Made by a program: the position numbers and the translations under genes. From Branchiostoma lanceolatum (taxonomy: Eukaryota; Chordata; Leptocardii; Amphioxiformes; Branchiostomatidae), in the NCBI RefSeq assembly GCF_035083965.1, contig NC_089723.1:21865193-21929192 (forward strand): 64,000 nucleotides of DNA, read 5' to 3'. The notes below the pieces were generated by a model. The model had not been told where the DNA came from. It made no database searches and saw only the letters and a list, made by a program, of their open reading frames with translations. Shown here piece after piece: positions 1-12,000 of this stretch; position 1 is the first letter of the stretch, and each line of letters starts with the position of its first letter.

Positions 1-3000
1 CGAGTGCAGCTTCTGGTCTCCAATGAGACTGGTTCCAGAACCCCCAGATCAGGAGCCCCTCCACCGCTGGATGACTGAAGGCAGCCCGCATGGCGTCCTC
101 GTAACCGTCTGCCTTCACAGATTGGTCGGGTTCGCTGAAATCCAGTTCAGTCACCCAGATTGGCAGCCCAGAAGAGGCAAGTAGATCCAGGCGGGTCTAA
201 ACAAATAAGACTCGCGTATTTTGGTGTGGTAAGAAAGACCAAAAACTGCATAGTTTGACCAAAAAAATGACCAGATTATGCACGATGTACAAAATAAACG
301 GGTAGATGTACTAAGCACCAAATATATAATACTAGCTCAGACAATAACACAATATAGTCATGTCTTCAAGAACCAAAGTTATCAACCAAGGATACTGTCT
401 TAGAGCTATCCTAGAGTGGAACTAGGACTGGTAGGAGCATCCCTATTAGATAGCTTTAAAGGACGCTTACAGCCAGATGTGCAATTGATTATATGTGACA
501 GGTCGTTCAGTGTAATATAACTAGCTGCCTCCACGCCGCGTGCCTACGAAGCTCTCTTCTATTACGCAGAAGGGGAATCTGGGATGTTTTGTTAGTCAGG
601 TTCATGTTTGCTTGACTGTCTAAACATGTGAAGCATGTTATAATGAATGTTATGAAAGTAACTACTGCTTTTTGCTGTATACCTTGATAAGAACAGGGTC
701 AGGACGAGTTCGGAAGTGACCTTGCACACCGATACCACCTACCGGCGCCCCATTGGCAAGGAACTCGGAGATCTGATCTGCATAAGCCTGTGTTGGAGAA
801 AAACAATCAACAAATATGGCTTTGAATGTATCAAACCATACAATACAAATACAGATCGCTTGATTGCTTTCTGTTCATCATACTGTAAAGCTTTTGAGTT
901 GAGTATGCGTCAGTAAAAATCAAAGCATTTGACATTTTCCCATTTGAATTCAGCATCATAATCATATAGCTATCATGTTCGAGCAGTATTGTTGTTCGCA
1001 TTCTAGTGGCACTTAGGTAAGCCAGTTGCCATGCTCTCTCTGTGGCAGTGTGTATTTTACGTGGGGTTTGCTATCCCTTTCCTTTAAACGTGTTCGATGC
1101 ATCACCTCATTTTACGTCCCTTCTGAAAGACGGGTGAAGTCCCATAGAGACGCACTTCCAACGATTCGAACCGGTGTCTACAAGTTATCGACAATTTAAA
1201 ACCAGGCGCTCAGCTGTGAGGCCACTACAAGTTGTACATCTCCATGCTAGAGCAGTACCAAGTTACACACCTGGGTCGACTGACCAGAGCTGATGACGTT
1301 GTAGTCGTTTAGGAAGAGTTTGACGTTTGGGTCCTTCTCCTTCGCCCAGTGGAACATGTCGTAACGGATCTGAGGACCTCCTGTCGTGTCCATGAAGTAG
1401 CTATGGTGCAGCATCTCGTTGTTCACATCCCAGTGAGCCAACCTAAGTGATTCGAAGAGAAAGAAGTGCCTTCTTTTTACAATCTTTATTGACACAATAA
1501 AAGTACAGCGTCTTAAGTCTACTACAATGACATCCAAACGTCGAATGGAGTTTAGATATCCAGTTAAAGAAACACCCAAAAACAGTTACTTAAGAGATTG
1601 GATATGATTTGGGAATTTTTCCAAAATGATATCCAGTTGCTTAAGCAACTGCTTTTTGGCATATACATTCAAACAGGCACGTGGATACAAATGAATTAGC
1701 GTACAAGTGTATGAATAAATCTACATGTTGACTTTAACGTCCCATCTACACTACTGGCTCTAAGATCTAAACATCCTGTGATGTATTTAGATATTTGTTT
1801 AAAGTAAGGAATATCTTCTACAATTTAATCAAAAATTTGATTTTAGGATGTAATGTACTAGATTTTTTTGAACAAGCGGAAAGGAACGTGTAAAGCTTTC
1901 AGCGTGTATCATAACGGTTACAACTTACTCGTACATCAAATCTAAAAGTTGGAACAATTTGATTGCATTGGAATAGTTTCGGTGTGTAATTAAAGATTTG
2001 CTGAAGAGTAGTCAGTATCTAAGTAAAGATTTGCTACAGGATTGTTAAGTTCGTACCTTCCAGCATAACGACCGGCGACGTCATCAACTCTTTGCCAGCT
2101 CATGTATCTCACGATGCTCCAGATCCAATCCAGCCAGGACAGCCAGTTTAGCCACCATGGCACACGTTCTGGATTCGCCCAGAAAATACAATGACCACGA
2201 ATAGGCACGCTGAAAAATAAAGTGATATCAAAACAAAGAATACAGCAATGTAGAGTAACATCAATACAGAAAGAAGTAGACTCTCTCTCTCATTTTCTTC
2301 CTCATTTGAATACTTTCCTGTTGAATATGAATGATTTTATTCTATAACTACTGAAGTATCAAAATATCATGAGAAATTCATTTACCCTTGATCCTCCAAC
2401 ATTTCTATCACAGTGTCAGGCCATCTATGAATACCCTGAAATAAGGAATAAAAGCATCATTAGTTCCTTACGTAGTACTGCAAGGCTCATTTTGGAAACG
2501 TTCGTGCTGCTATTGCACTATATCGTCACTCAGAGAACAATAGGTCTCTTTTGACATGTTTTGATATGACCATCATTGCCCGGAAGCTACATTTGCAAAT
2601 TAGCAGGTATTATATATGTATTATTAAATCATCAGCTGATCTGTTGACCACAATGCATAGTAGCAACGTGAAATAAATAGGGTAGAATTAGGAGAAATAG
2701 TCCAAGAAAGTTTAGAACGAAAGCTATGCACTCACTCACTCACTCACTCACTCACTCACTCACTCACTCACTCACTCACTCACTCACTCACTCACGCACT
2801 CGTTACCACTGAATTAAAAACAGATGTACAATGATCACGATTCATCAAAAAGATATTTGCAGTGACTGCCATTTTGCGCCTTTTTCCACACATTCGAGGC
2901 ATTTTGTCAATTGCGAATTTTTTTTCTTCACTTTTTCACAAATTTGCAAGTTCATTGCATTGGCACCGATTGACACAGTTGTACTCTGTGGTCCATTCCA

Positions 3001-6000
3001 AACATTCCGTGTTGTACAATATTATCATCAAACCTTACCACATACGGGTCAGTCTGCTGCCATTTCAGGTCGTTTTCTATCACGGCCCACTCGAAGTTGT
3101 TGAAGAAGAAGTCTCGGTAATGCCCATTAGTCTTCAGCGCCGTGGCGTTTACAGCAGACCCGAAGGCAAAATGAGACTTTTTCTGGACGACCTAAAAAGG
3201 AAGGCGATGTTACTTCACGTAATAAACGCTTCCCAATACGCATGGGTGGCGACAGGAATTGTAGGTAATATCTCAAAGGTGAAGGCCTCTGGCTTGTAAA
3301 ACGTTCTTGTCTCGACCATTGTCGCAATATGCATAACAATGTAGGGCTTTGTTTACGTCTCAGGGGCCTTCACCTTTGATACATTACCCAATCGGAAGTG
3401 TGAAGGCTAGGGGTGGGTACCGGTACCGTGTACCGGTACAAAACCGGTATTTCTTACTGGACCGTTCCAAAAAAAACCGATCCGTAAAAAATCAGTGGAC
3501 CGGCCTATGGACCGATTAGAAAATTCATAGTACCAGGCTACCAGCAGGCGGCCACACAACTGGTCTAAGAAAATACAAAACAGCAGATTTAAGAGTCGTT
3601 TTCGAAGACGTTAGCTGTGAATCATATCTAGAAACCCTGAAGGATGAGTAAACAGACGGCGAGAAGAGTATAGCTATAATTTTGAGACAAAGTGCAAACC
3701 TAAGAAATTATATCGTTCCAGACATGACGTTTGGAGACTTTTACGTGTGTCTCGGTCTCCAAAATATGATGTACTGCGACACTACAATAATCAGGTACAG
3801 GTACAGGTCCAGACCTGGACCTGACCCTCTAGACCTGAACCTGACCTGAATTTTATGTACCGGTACCCACCCCTAGTGAAGGCGCCTATTCAAACAGTTT
3901 TAGAAAAAAATGTGACTGAAAAACTTCAAGAATAAAGCAACAGAATCTTACACATGAGTTTCCGGTGGAAAATGTATCAAAATGATATCGACAGGACATA
4001 GTATTCACATACCTCAACTTCAACGCTTTCTGGACTATCAGTGTTTATCCTGTGGATGGTATAAAAAGACAAATTCTAGCATGAACATGACTATATAATC
4101 TGGCTTCCTTGATATCATGATGTAGAGTGACACAGGCAAATGCCCTCAACACAGGGATCAGGCAGATTTTTTTTCGTGAATAATTTCATCAGGTTGGAAA
4201 TTTACTGAATAACAAAGTTCTTTATTCACAATACGGATCTATATACGATCAACAGCCGACATTTCGGTGACTATCACCCTCCATAGGGCAATACTGACTG
4301 GTACTATGCCACATGCGGTCCCAAATGTAAAGCATTCTGATGTACGCGGTCCAAAACATCTAACTTTTTTATTCATTGCTACTGGACAATATTGAATTTT
4401 GTAACGTTATATACATGTATGACAACATAATATTCTTGAAAATATGACATAACGCTACGTTTGGGACCGCATTGTTAGCAGCGACCCATAGCCTGAAGTG
4501 TAAAAAGTGCTAGTCCGTCACCAAAATGCCGGCTGTTGACAATATATAGATCCTGGGTGTTGAATAAAGAACCTTCAAGTTGGTATTAGGGACATTTTGT
4601 TGTTCTCCCTGCGTGTAGATGGTATATACTTCTGACTAGCAAAGTACCACAACCATTCCTGGTTGGTGTGCTTATGTTTGTATGGTAGGGTTTAACGTCT
4701 TTTCAACATGTTTGAAAGTCTTGAGACCTTTTTTTAATCGCATTTCGCGGAGATTTAATCCCTACCTGAGAATGACGTCCCTCTTGCGGATCTGTTCGAT
4801 CCGTGCATCCGCCTCAGCCCTCCAGCTATCCCTGGGCAGCTCCTCCAGGTAAGCACCGTCCACCAGGAAGCCGACTGTGGCCGGCACTCCCCCCACGTGC
4901 AGCCAAACCCTGCTCACTGTATCCCCGTAGTCGCCTGGAGTATGTTTCAATAGGTTAAAGGTTGGAGTTATTCTACGAGTTAGTAAAAGCCCACTACGCG
5001 TATCATATTCAAATTGCCAATTCACATCGCGGAGTTAGATACGTATTTTAAGCCTTTTTTTCTTACTTAAAATATGCGCCAACCAATAAATCTCACGATT
5101 AGCACCTGTTTTGTAAAGATTCAGTTCTTCAACTTATCAGGAAAAATGGAGACCATAGCATGTCCAGGACAAAAAAAAAAGTAAGTTCTTCTGCAGCTAG
5201 CACCAAGGAAAGCTGACCGTCGGAGAGCCAAATTTGACTATGACATTTGTCTTTCAAAGACCTAACTACATACCGAATTCATTACAATCCATCCAGGCCT
5301 TCTTGATCACAAATATGCGGAAACACATAGACACGCACACATACACAGTCACCCAAAACTTCCATTCTTCATGGAGTCAATAATCATTTAGTAACGAAAC
5401 AACGTATGTACACTTTATCTTGATTGAGCAAGCCCACCTGGCATCGTGATGTCCCCATACAGTCTCCTCCAGCCGTCCTCAGCTGACACACTCGTACGGG
5501 ACATCATCAGGTGGACATCACTGCCGTCTGGTAAACAGGGGAGGGTTTATGGAGAGGTTAAACGGTTTGCTTACTAAACAATTGGACTCGAAATTATATC
5601 TTTAGCTATCAGACTACCTGACGTGATTACTCTTGACACGATACTTGATGCACGTGTGACGTCAGCAATTGGACAAAGGCTGTTGGAAGTTAATATCAAC
5701 ACCCGTCCCGGCTATGAGACGGTTAGTGCGCCTAATTGTTTTAGTTTTCGAATAGTTTGACCTCTCCATGATGTCATTTACCAACTCAGATTAACTTTTA
5801 CCTCACACCGGGTGGCACTCAAGGAACAGAGGTAGCCTACTGACTATGATTCTAATGCTGTTTAATTAGCTAACAACACAAAATCCATTGTTATCAGAAA
5901 ATGAAAATTTGGGAGTCAAAACCTAACAATTTGCACAGATTATCAACAACGTTAGTGTTTCATTAACATGTAGTAGTCAGGTTAAGTTTAAAACAGCAGC

Positions 6001-7175
6001 TTTATGAAATACCCATGTAGCGTAGGAACATCTGTGAACCATTGCTCAAGTTCCTCCTTTATTAAATAGGCAGTTGTAATAATTTTGTATTACATGGCCT
6101 CACCTTGCAGCTCGATGTTCATGGCAGTCCTGAACTGGTAGGGTGTAGCTCCGCCATCCAAGAGTTTGACAAAGATGTGGAAAGCGTAGCTATGTCCGCC
6201 CTTCACGGCTGACCCCCACTTCAGATCCTGAGATGGACCCGCCCAATCGGATGCCCTATGACAAGGTTATGTAATGTGGGTGAGATGTCACATACAGAAG
6301 AACTGTTGTCTCATGGAACCACTCAAGGGACATAGAAGACTACTGGTCACAACTGTCAACTGGCTACTGTAGACAGGATTCTTTATGCTTGGGCCAATGG
6401 GAAAATAATCAAAAGGGCCACACAACAAAGGGGGGCAACGGTCAGGTGGTCCTTGCGCAGATGTGGTTCGCATGTGACGAAACTTACTAATAGATAATGC
6501 TACTGGATTATCACTTCCGTCCACCGCGTATGTTTCAACTATGTACTGTATACTGTATATGTTACTTACATGTTAGTTAAGTTTATGTCAGACCACTTGT
6601 ATCTAGCCCCACGGGGCACGAATGTACAATAAAGGTCTTCATTCATTCAATGACGATATTGTGAAAGTGTATTCATTTCATATCGTTTCATTTGTTTATT
6701 TTACCAGTAGATACACCCAGGTCCACTCAGATCTATTGACCTGTTTTTCAGTAGTCCCTAGATACATACACAGATACGTTACATTATACAAGAATATAAG
6801 AAGTTAAAACTCAGTATCAGTCCTAATGCTAACCGAGTCCATTTCTAGTGTGTCTAAAAGTCCAAGCGCAGATACATGTATGTGCCGAATAGAAAACCGT
6901 AAGAATGACAAACATACCTATTATGTATTGTATCCACGCTATTTGGTGCAAATATAAGCCTTTTGGGTTAATCTCAGCTCCGCTCACCTTTCAGACACCA
7001 GCATACTGTAGTTTCCCTCCACTTTGTCCTCGCCATACTGCAGTCCGGTACAGCCGCTACATGACCAGTTATCAGGGCCTAGCAGGGACTCAAAACCAGG
7101 ATTGCGGAATATCTGTGCACTTGCAACACATGCCGTGAGCCATAGAAGCGATACGTTAAGTAAAGCGGACAGCAT
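1..7175 (-). CDS. GH10 xylanase-like gene Z (single CBM), 3' end outside window
   Basis: Secreted family-10 glycoside hydrolase, expected to cut beta-1,4-xylan or related glucans by the retaining mechanism. Exons on the minus strand, in order: 7175-6988, 6255-6104, 5527-5438, 4934-4766, 4049-4013, 3191-3039, 2435-2386, 2209-2057, 1442-1271, 787-683, 196-1 (continues left). Exon 1 gives a hydrophobic signal peptide and the start of a CBM4/9-like module (FRNPGFES, then DWAGPSQDL in exon 2). The GH10 part has FNNFEWAVIENDLKW, RGHCIFW, the acid/base Glu in WDVNNE, LFLNDYNV and the nucleophile Glu in WVTELDF, followed by the canonical WGFWNQSHW loop. All phases agree. Compared with genes A and B it lacks the second CBM, and exon 8 is longer with a Trp-rich insert (WLNWLSWLDW). 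Family assignment is firm; the exact substrate is not. Confidence 0.9.
2729..2794. repeat. (CACT)n microsatellite
   Basis: Uninterrupted CACT/ACTC tetranucleotide run in the intron between exons 6 and 7 of gene Z. Confidence 0.95.
3408..3875. mobile_element. hAT-type non-autonomous transposon with 8-bp TSD
   Basis: A 468-bp element begins TAGGGGTGGGTACCGGTAC and ends with the inverse GTACCGGTACCCACCCCTA. It is bounded by a perfect 8-bp direct repeat GTGAAGGC at 3400-3407 and 3876-3883. TIRs starting TAGGG and 8-bp target duplications are typical of the hAT superfamily. No transposase frame is present, so it is a MITE. It lies in the intron between exons 5 and 6 of gene Z. Confidence 0.9.
4175..4582. 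mobile_element. Foldback/MITE-like repeat (family also at 48444)
   Basis: Starts with CGTGAATAATTTCATCAGG and a segment containing AACAAAGTTCTTTATTCA. It ends with the rough inverse, GTTGAATAAAGAACCTTC. The internal segment TACGTTTGGGACCGCATTG (about 4460) recurs almost exactly near 48605, which shows a dispersed family. Non-coding; intron between exons 4 and 5 of gene Z. Confidence 0.65.
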
Positions 7176-9017
7176 GACTGACCTGTTCTAGGCTGCTGAG
7201 GACGTAACTGGTACAGGAGATCACCGGGAGAGTTAATGGGTCACCTTTATCTCTTTTGTGACCTTTGAAATTTGTTCTCTATCTAAAGCGGATCATGATA
7301 AGGTGTTTTGTTCCCCAAACTAGTTACACACCTGCCTGTGTAAGAAGAAAAAGTAGCATGCATCTCTATGATATCTATCGTACTTTGAGGGGTCTGTTGT
7401 AGAATTTCCTTCTAGCTGGGGCCTTACAGCCGAGGAGTCGATCTGTGAAGAGCCTGGAAACAGTCTGGCATTTCAGGCTAGAAAAGTTATATTCTATAAT
7501 CGTCTACAACTCAACCATCTTACCGTATCCATACATGTATATATCCTAATGTAAAAGCCTTTATCATTTACCAGCGGACTTATTAGCACAACTCCCTGTT
7601 AATGCTCGATCTGTCTGCGCTGTATATTTGATTTACGGTCGAGGGGTATGAGTTGTTATTTTTGTATCAATTAATCATTCACAGTCTATTTAGAAACGGA
7701 AAGATATGACCTACTGGCTTTTGAACCAGTTTTTTGTAGCCCGGAGCACGATGTGGTGAGAATCACGTTATGTCGACGGTGGGTGGATGTCACAAAAAGT
7801 GACGCAATACTTAACCGCAGGTAACCGCTGATAAACCATTACAAAATCTCTCTTTTCCGTTAGAAACAGGTCATGATACAATTGTACTGGAGTTTCTGTA
7901 TCTGTCGTTTCTTATAAATAAGTATTCAATGACGTTAATCCAATATTTCCCTGCTGTACGAGATTCACTACTCGTTGTTCGCGTTTGTAATCGCCAAACC
8001 TCATGGGCCCAACGCGAGAGGTCAGCTGGTGTCATGATGAACGATAGATCCCGATTTTGTAGATAATGTAGCAATATCTTGCGAGATGAGGTAGAGATTT
8101 TTTTATTGTTTTGTCTTGTTTGTTAAGAAAACGCGGCAGAGACTGCTGGCCCGGGGCTGTTTCGTCTAAATAAATTAAAAAGAGATCACTTTTTTGATCG
8201 ATTGATTCTGTATACACCGTTTGTCGCTTTCTCTAGACTTGAATTTTTGATCAGAGTTAGATGAAAACTTCGTTTCACGTACAGCAACAGAAAATCTATT
8301 CTTCATAAAAGATGTTAGTGGTTAATGATCGATAAACGTAGTAGGATAATCAAAGTAACTAACAACCGCGATATGTATGATACAGACTTATTCTATTTAA
8401 TCTAACTATTGAATGAGTTTTAGAAACCTAAGTGGCCCATTCAACTCTGGCAACTGAAGTATTTTCAATGGGGCCCAGACGACTAAAACAGTAAAATTAT
8501 CAAATGGCAAAGAAAGTAGACATTGTTATATGAGTAACAGACATAAATAACACAAGTAACCTAAAATATACAAAAACAAAACATGTGTTTCGTCAAAACA
8601 TATAAGAAAGCCGAGGAAAACGAATCAAAATCGTTGTCCGTTACTCATATCCTTTGCCAGTCCAGGTCTGCTTTACTTAAGAGGTCAGAAGAATATTCAC
8701 GACGGAATATTTCCTCCCTATTCATTGCTACCGTTGCAGATAGAGGCGGGGAAATCGTAATTAATGGGCATTTAGGCTACTTGATAAATCTAGCCGTTAA
8801 AAAGATGACCATGTGTGTATTCCTACAACTACAGGGGCCATGGTTGACTCTACATAAACTTGAAAACGCGTGATGTGGTTGTGCCAGCTAGCGGACTACG
8901 GGGTCCAGCAAGTTTATTTCACGTTGCCAACAACTTCGCCTTGTGGAAGGTATCATTTGAACCGGTGAGGGTCGTATTGTGAGGTCGACTGCTGTTGAGC
9001 CTACAGACCGCGCAATC
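7176..9017. other. Intergenic region between divergent genes Z and A
   Basis: The 1.84 kb between the two start codons must hold the promoters and 5' UTRs of two oppositely directed GH10 genes. I see no conserved exon, RNA gene or clear TATA box in it; short open frames here have no family resemblance. Confidence 0.6.
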
Positions 9018-12000
9018 ATGTTTCGTGTAGCGTCTTTCGCCACCACGATTGTTTTGCTGGGGTTGTGCCTGGTTAGGGGAGGAGAGATATTCCGTAATGC
9101 CGGATTCGAGGCTCCGCTTGGTCCTGACAACTGGTACTGTTCCAGCTGCACGGCGGAACAGTATTTGAACGACAAGGTGGAGGGGGCGGCGAGTATGCGG
9201 GCAAGTCAGAGGTGAGTAAAGACGGAGACATGGCAGACAAAAAGGCATTTGTGAAACTTTCTTGCAACTCTTAAGTCTATCTTGAGGTATGGATTTTAAG
9301 GCGACTAGTCACAATGACATTAAACTCCATTTTTCAATACGTGTTGAAACATTGTTGATTGTGTTGCTCGCGCCAAAGAGATCTTAGTATCATAGTATTT
9401 ACTTAATGCAAGGTTTAACATATGGCTGCGTTCGCAGCATTGCTATATCTGGTGTTTTTGCTGAGTCTGAAAGCTAAACAATTGATGATATCGAGTTACT
9501 AAACACTTTGTGTTTGGCAGATGCCTAGCTTCATCAAGTTAGTTATTTCTGAAAAATACCTAGACAGCACAACGTATTCTTCTTGTACCAGTCTATTTTT
9601 CGGCCGATTCATTGTAATAACAGCGATGCACAGAAACACGCAACCTTTGTTGGCTGAGTGCTCGGGAGCCATGTTCGGCTATATAATGTAAATGGGGCTT
9701 TCACGAGAGCGGTCGCAGCCTCTAGCGTAAAGAGTGTATAAATTGTACACTATAAGCTGAGTTAAATAATCAGGCGACAGCAGATACCCTATTTTGTTTA
9801 CTTGTTGACTACAAGGCGTGGTGCCTGGGCTGGTCCTTCGTACGATCTTGCTTACGGAAGTGACGTCATCTCTGACCGGACGTACGACTTCCAGATCTAC
9901 CTACAGCTGATGGCGGGTGGTGACGTCAAACATCCGATCAAAGTCACCGTGCAAACAACGTTTTCCGGTGAGCTGACGACTTTCTAAAAGATTAAACATC
10001 AGATCTGTAGATATTTGAAAAAAATATAAGTAAAAGAAGTCAAAGACATTAAACGGACAGAGAATAGAGAAATCATTGTGCAACTGTTGCATTAGAAGAC
10101 GTGGATATGCTTTTAAGATACCCATATCGTAGCCAAAGTTTACTGAGAACATAATATAATATACTACCTGATATCAGTTACTAGATCTGAGAAACATTAC
10201 CCGCATATGTTACTTACATATCTTATATCATATGCATTTATATATATATATATATATATTACCTAGCATATACTGTATGTTACCTAATATTTGTTACCTG
10301 ATATGTATCTGAGACACCTAATTATCGTAATGTTCTCTGATATAGATTTATGATGCCAGATCTAGTCGTTATCTTACAGACGGAGAGACCATCCACCGGC
10401 AGATCGCGACGCTCAGCGGCGTGAGTCAGACAGACGGCTGGAAGCGGATCACCGCGACCTGGGCCCTGCCAGGTGGGTTTGGCCAGAGTCACAGCTTATT
10501 GCTTATGCTATGGTCAAACTTGGCAAAAATGGGGCCCCACAGGGTAGTTAACGGGCTAATCTTATGCTGCACTTTCGACGTAACCCCTACGTGGCCCCGT
10601 TGGACACCCTGCGGCTACCGGGCTATCCACATATTTGGGCACGGCCGGTCCCCCAAATTTTCTTAACACGGAATTAAAATCAACCAGGGACCCGGTGACA
10701 GAGGCCAGAACCTAATCGCGAAAACACTGGCAGTCCACCGGGGTACATTTGTGGTTTTCAGAGCCCAACCGAGGCTATACCCAGACCCGGGACCGCAATT
10801 GCAACATAAGACTTGGTCCTTATGATGTATCTACGAAGGCATTTCGATACAGTATCATTGGCGCTTAACAACAAAAGTCATACTGACCTAAACAATTTTC
10901 ATCAGAATGGTTAGGTATAGTTTATCTTTATTATGTCACCTTTACTTTTATCCCTCAGTTTACGACAAACCAGTGACATCCATGCGCCTGTATGTGGAGG
11001 GACCTCCGCATGATGTAGACCTACTTGTGGACAGGTCATCTCTGACTGAGGCCGGTGTGGGCACTGTCGATACTTTAGCGGTATGTTTACTTCATTTTCG
11101 AGGATTTGAACTTGTAATAAGGGATTCTTGGTCAGGAGAAAAAGCACCTCAGACAATATTTCAGAGATGTCAATGTAGCTCGACTGGTAGCTGAGACTCA
11201 CAGTTGCAGCTGGGTTCAATTAGTTTGTTACTGATCCTGGTTCAATACTAGGAATGTCATTTGGGTTAAGGCTGCAACCGTCTTTTGGAAGGAATGTAAA
11301 CTGGGAGTTCCGTGTCCGATGATGAGTTTATCGTGTGATTCTTAATACCAAGCAACCGCAATTTGTATGTATGTACCAGTTCTAAATTAAAGGATTTCTG
11401 TTTTGTGATTCACAGACAGGCTCGGAGCTGCTATCAAACCCAGGGTTCGAGTCCTTGCTGGACTTCTGGCAGTGTTCTGGGTGTACCGGGGTCTACTTCA
11501 CTGCAGACAGCTACAGTGGCTCTTCATGCATGCTGGCACAGGATAGGTATCTAAAAGGCCATCGTCTTCCTTCAAATGATGCCGTTTGGAACTGATTTTC
11601 TTTAGCTTTCTAATTATGAAAAGACTAAGCATTGCTTTAGTGAGCATTAACAGAGAACATCGTTAGGTAAGTTAGATGATACATTGGACATTCTTTGTTT
11701 ACGTTGAATAGGAGTGCGCAGTGGGCCGGTCCTGCCCAGAACTTGGCCTGGGGGTCAAAGGTCAAGGGCGGACATAACTACCAGTTCAGCATCCAGGTCA
11801 AGATTCTCGATGGAGGAAACACCCCCTACCTGCTGATGGCGAAACTGCACGTAACTTTTTCTGGTAAGGAAGAGAAATGTAACATGTCTTGTTCTGTATA
11901 TACAGGGACCTCTTGAAAATCAAGTTTTGTAAGTTGAAGAAGCTAAAGCAACCAATTTGTCTTGAGATAAGATAAGATAGATAGATAGATGAACATTCGG

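Noticed and set aside
8979..9017. Longer N-terminus for gene A starting upstream at a GTG
   Set aside because: GTG starts are not expected here; ATG 9018 gives a signal peptide aligned with gene B.
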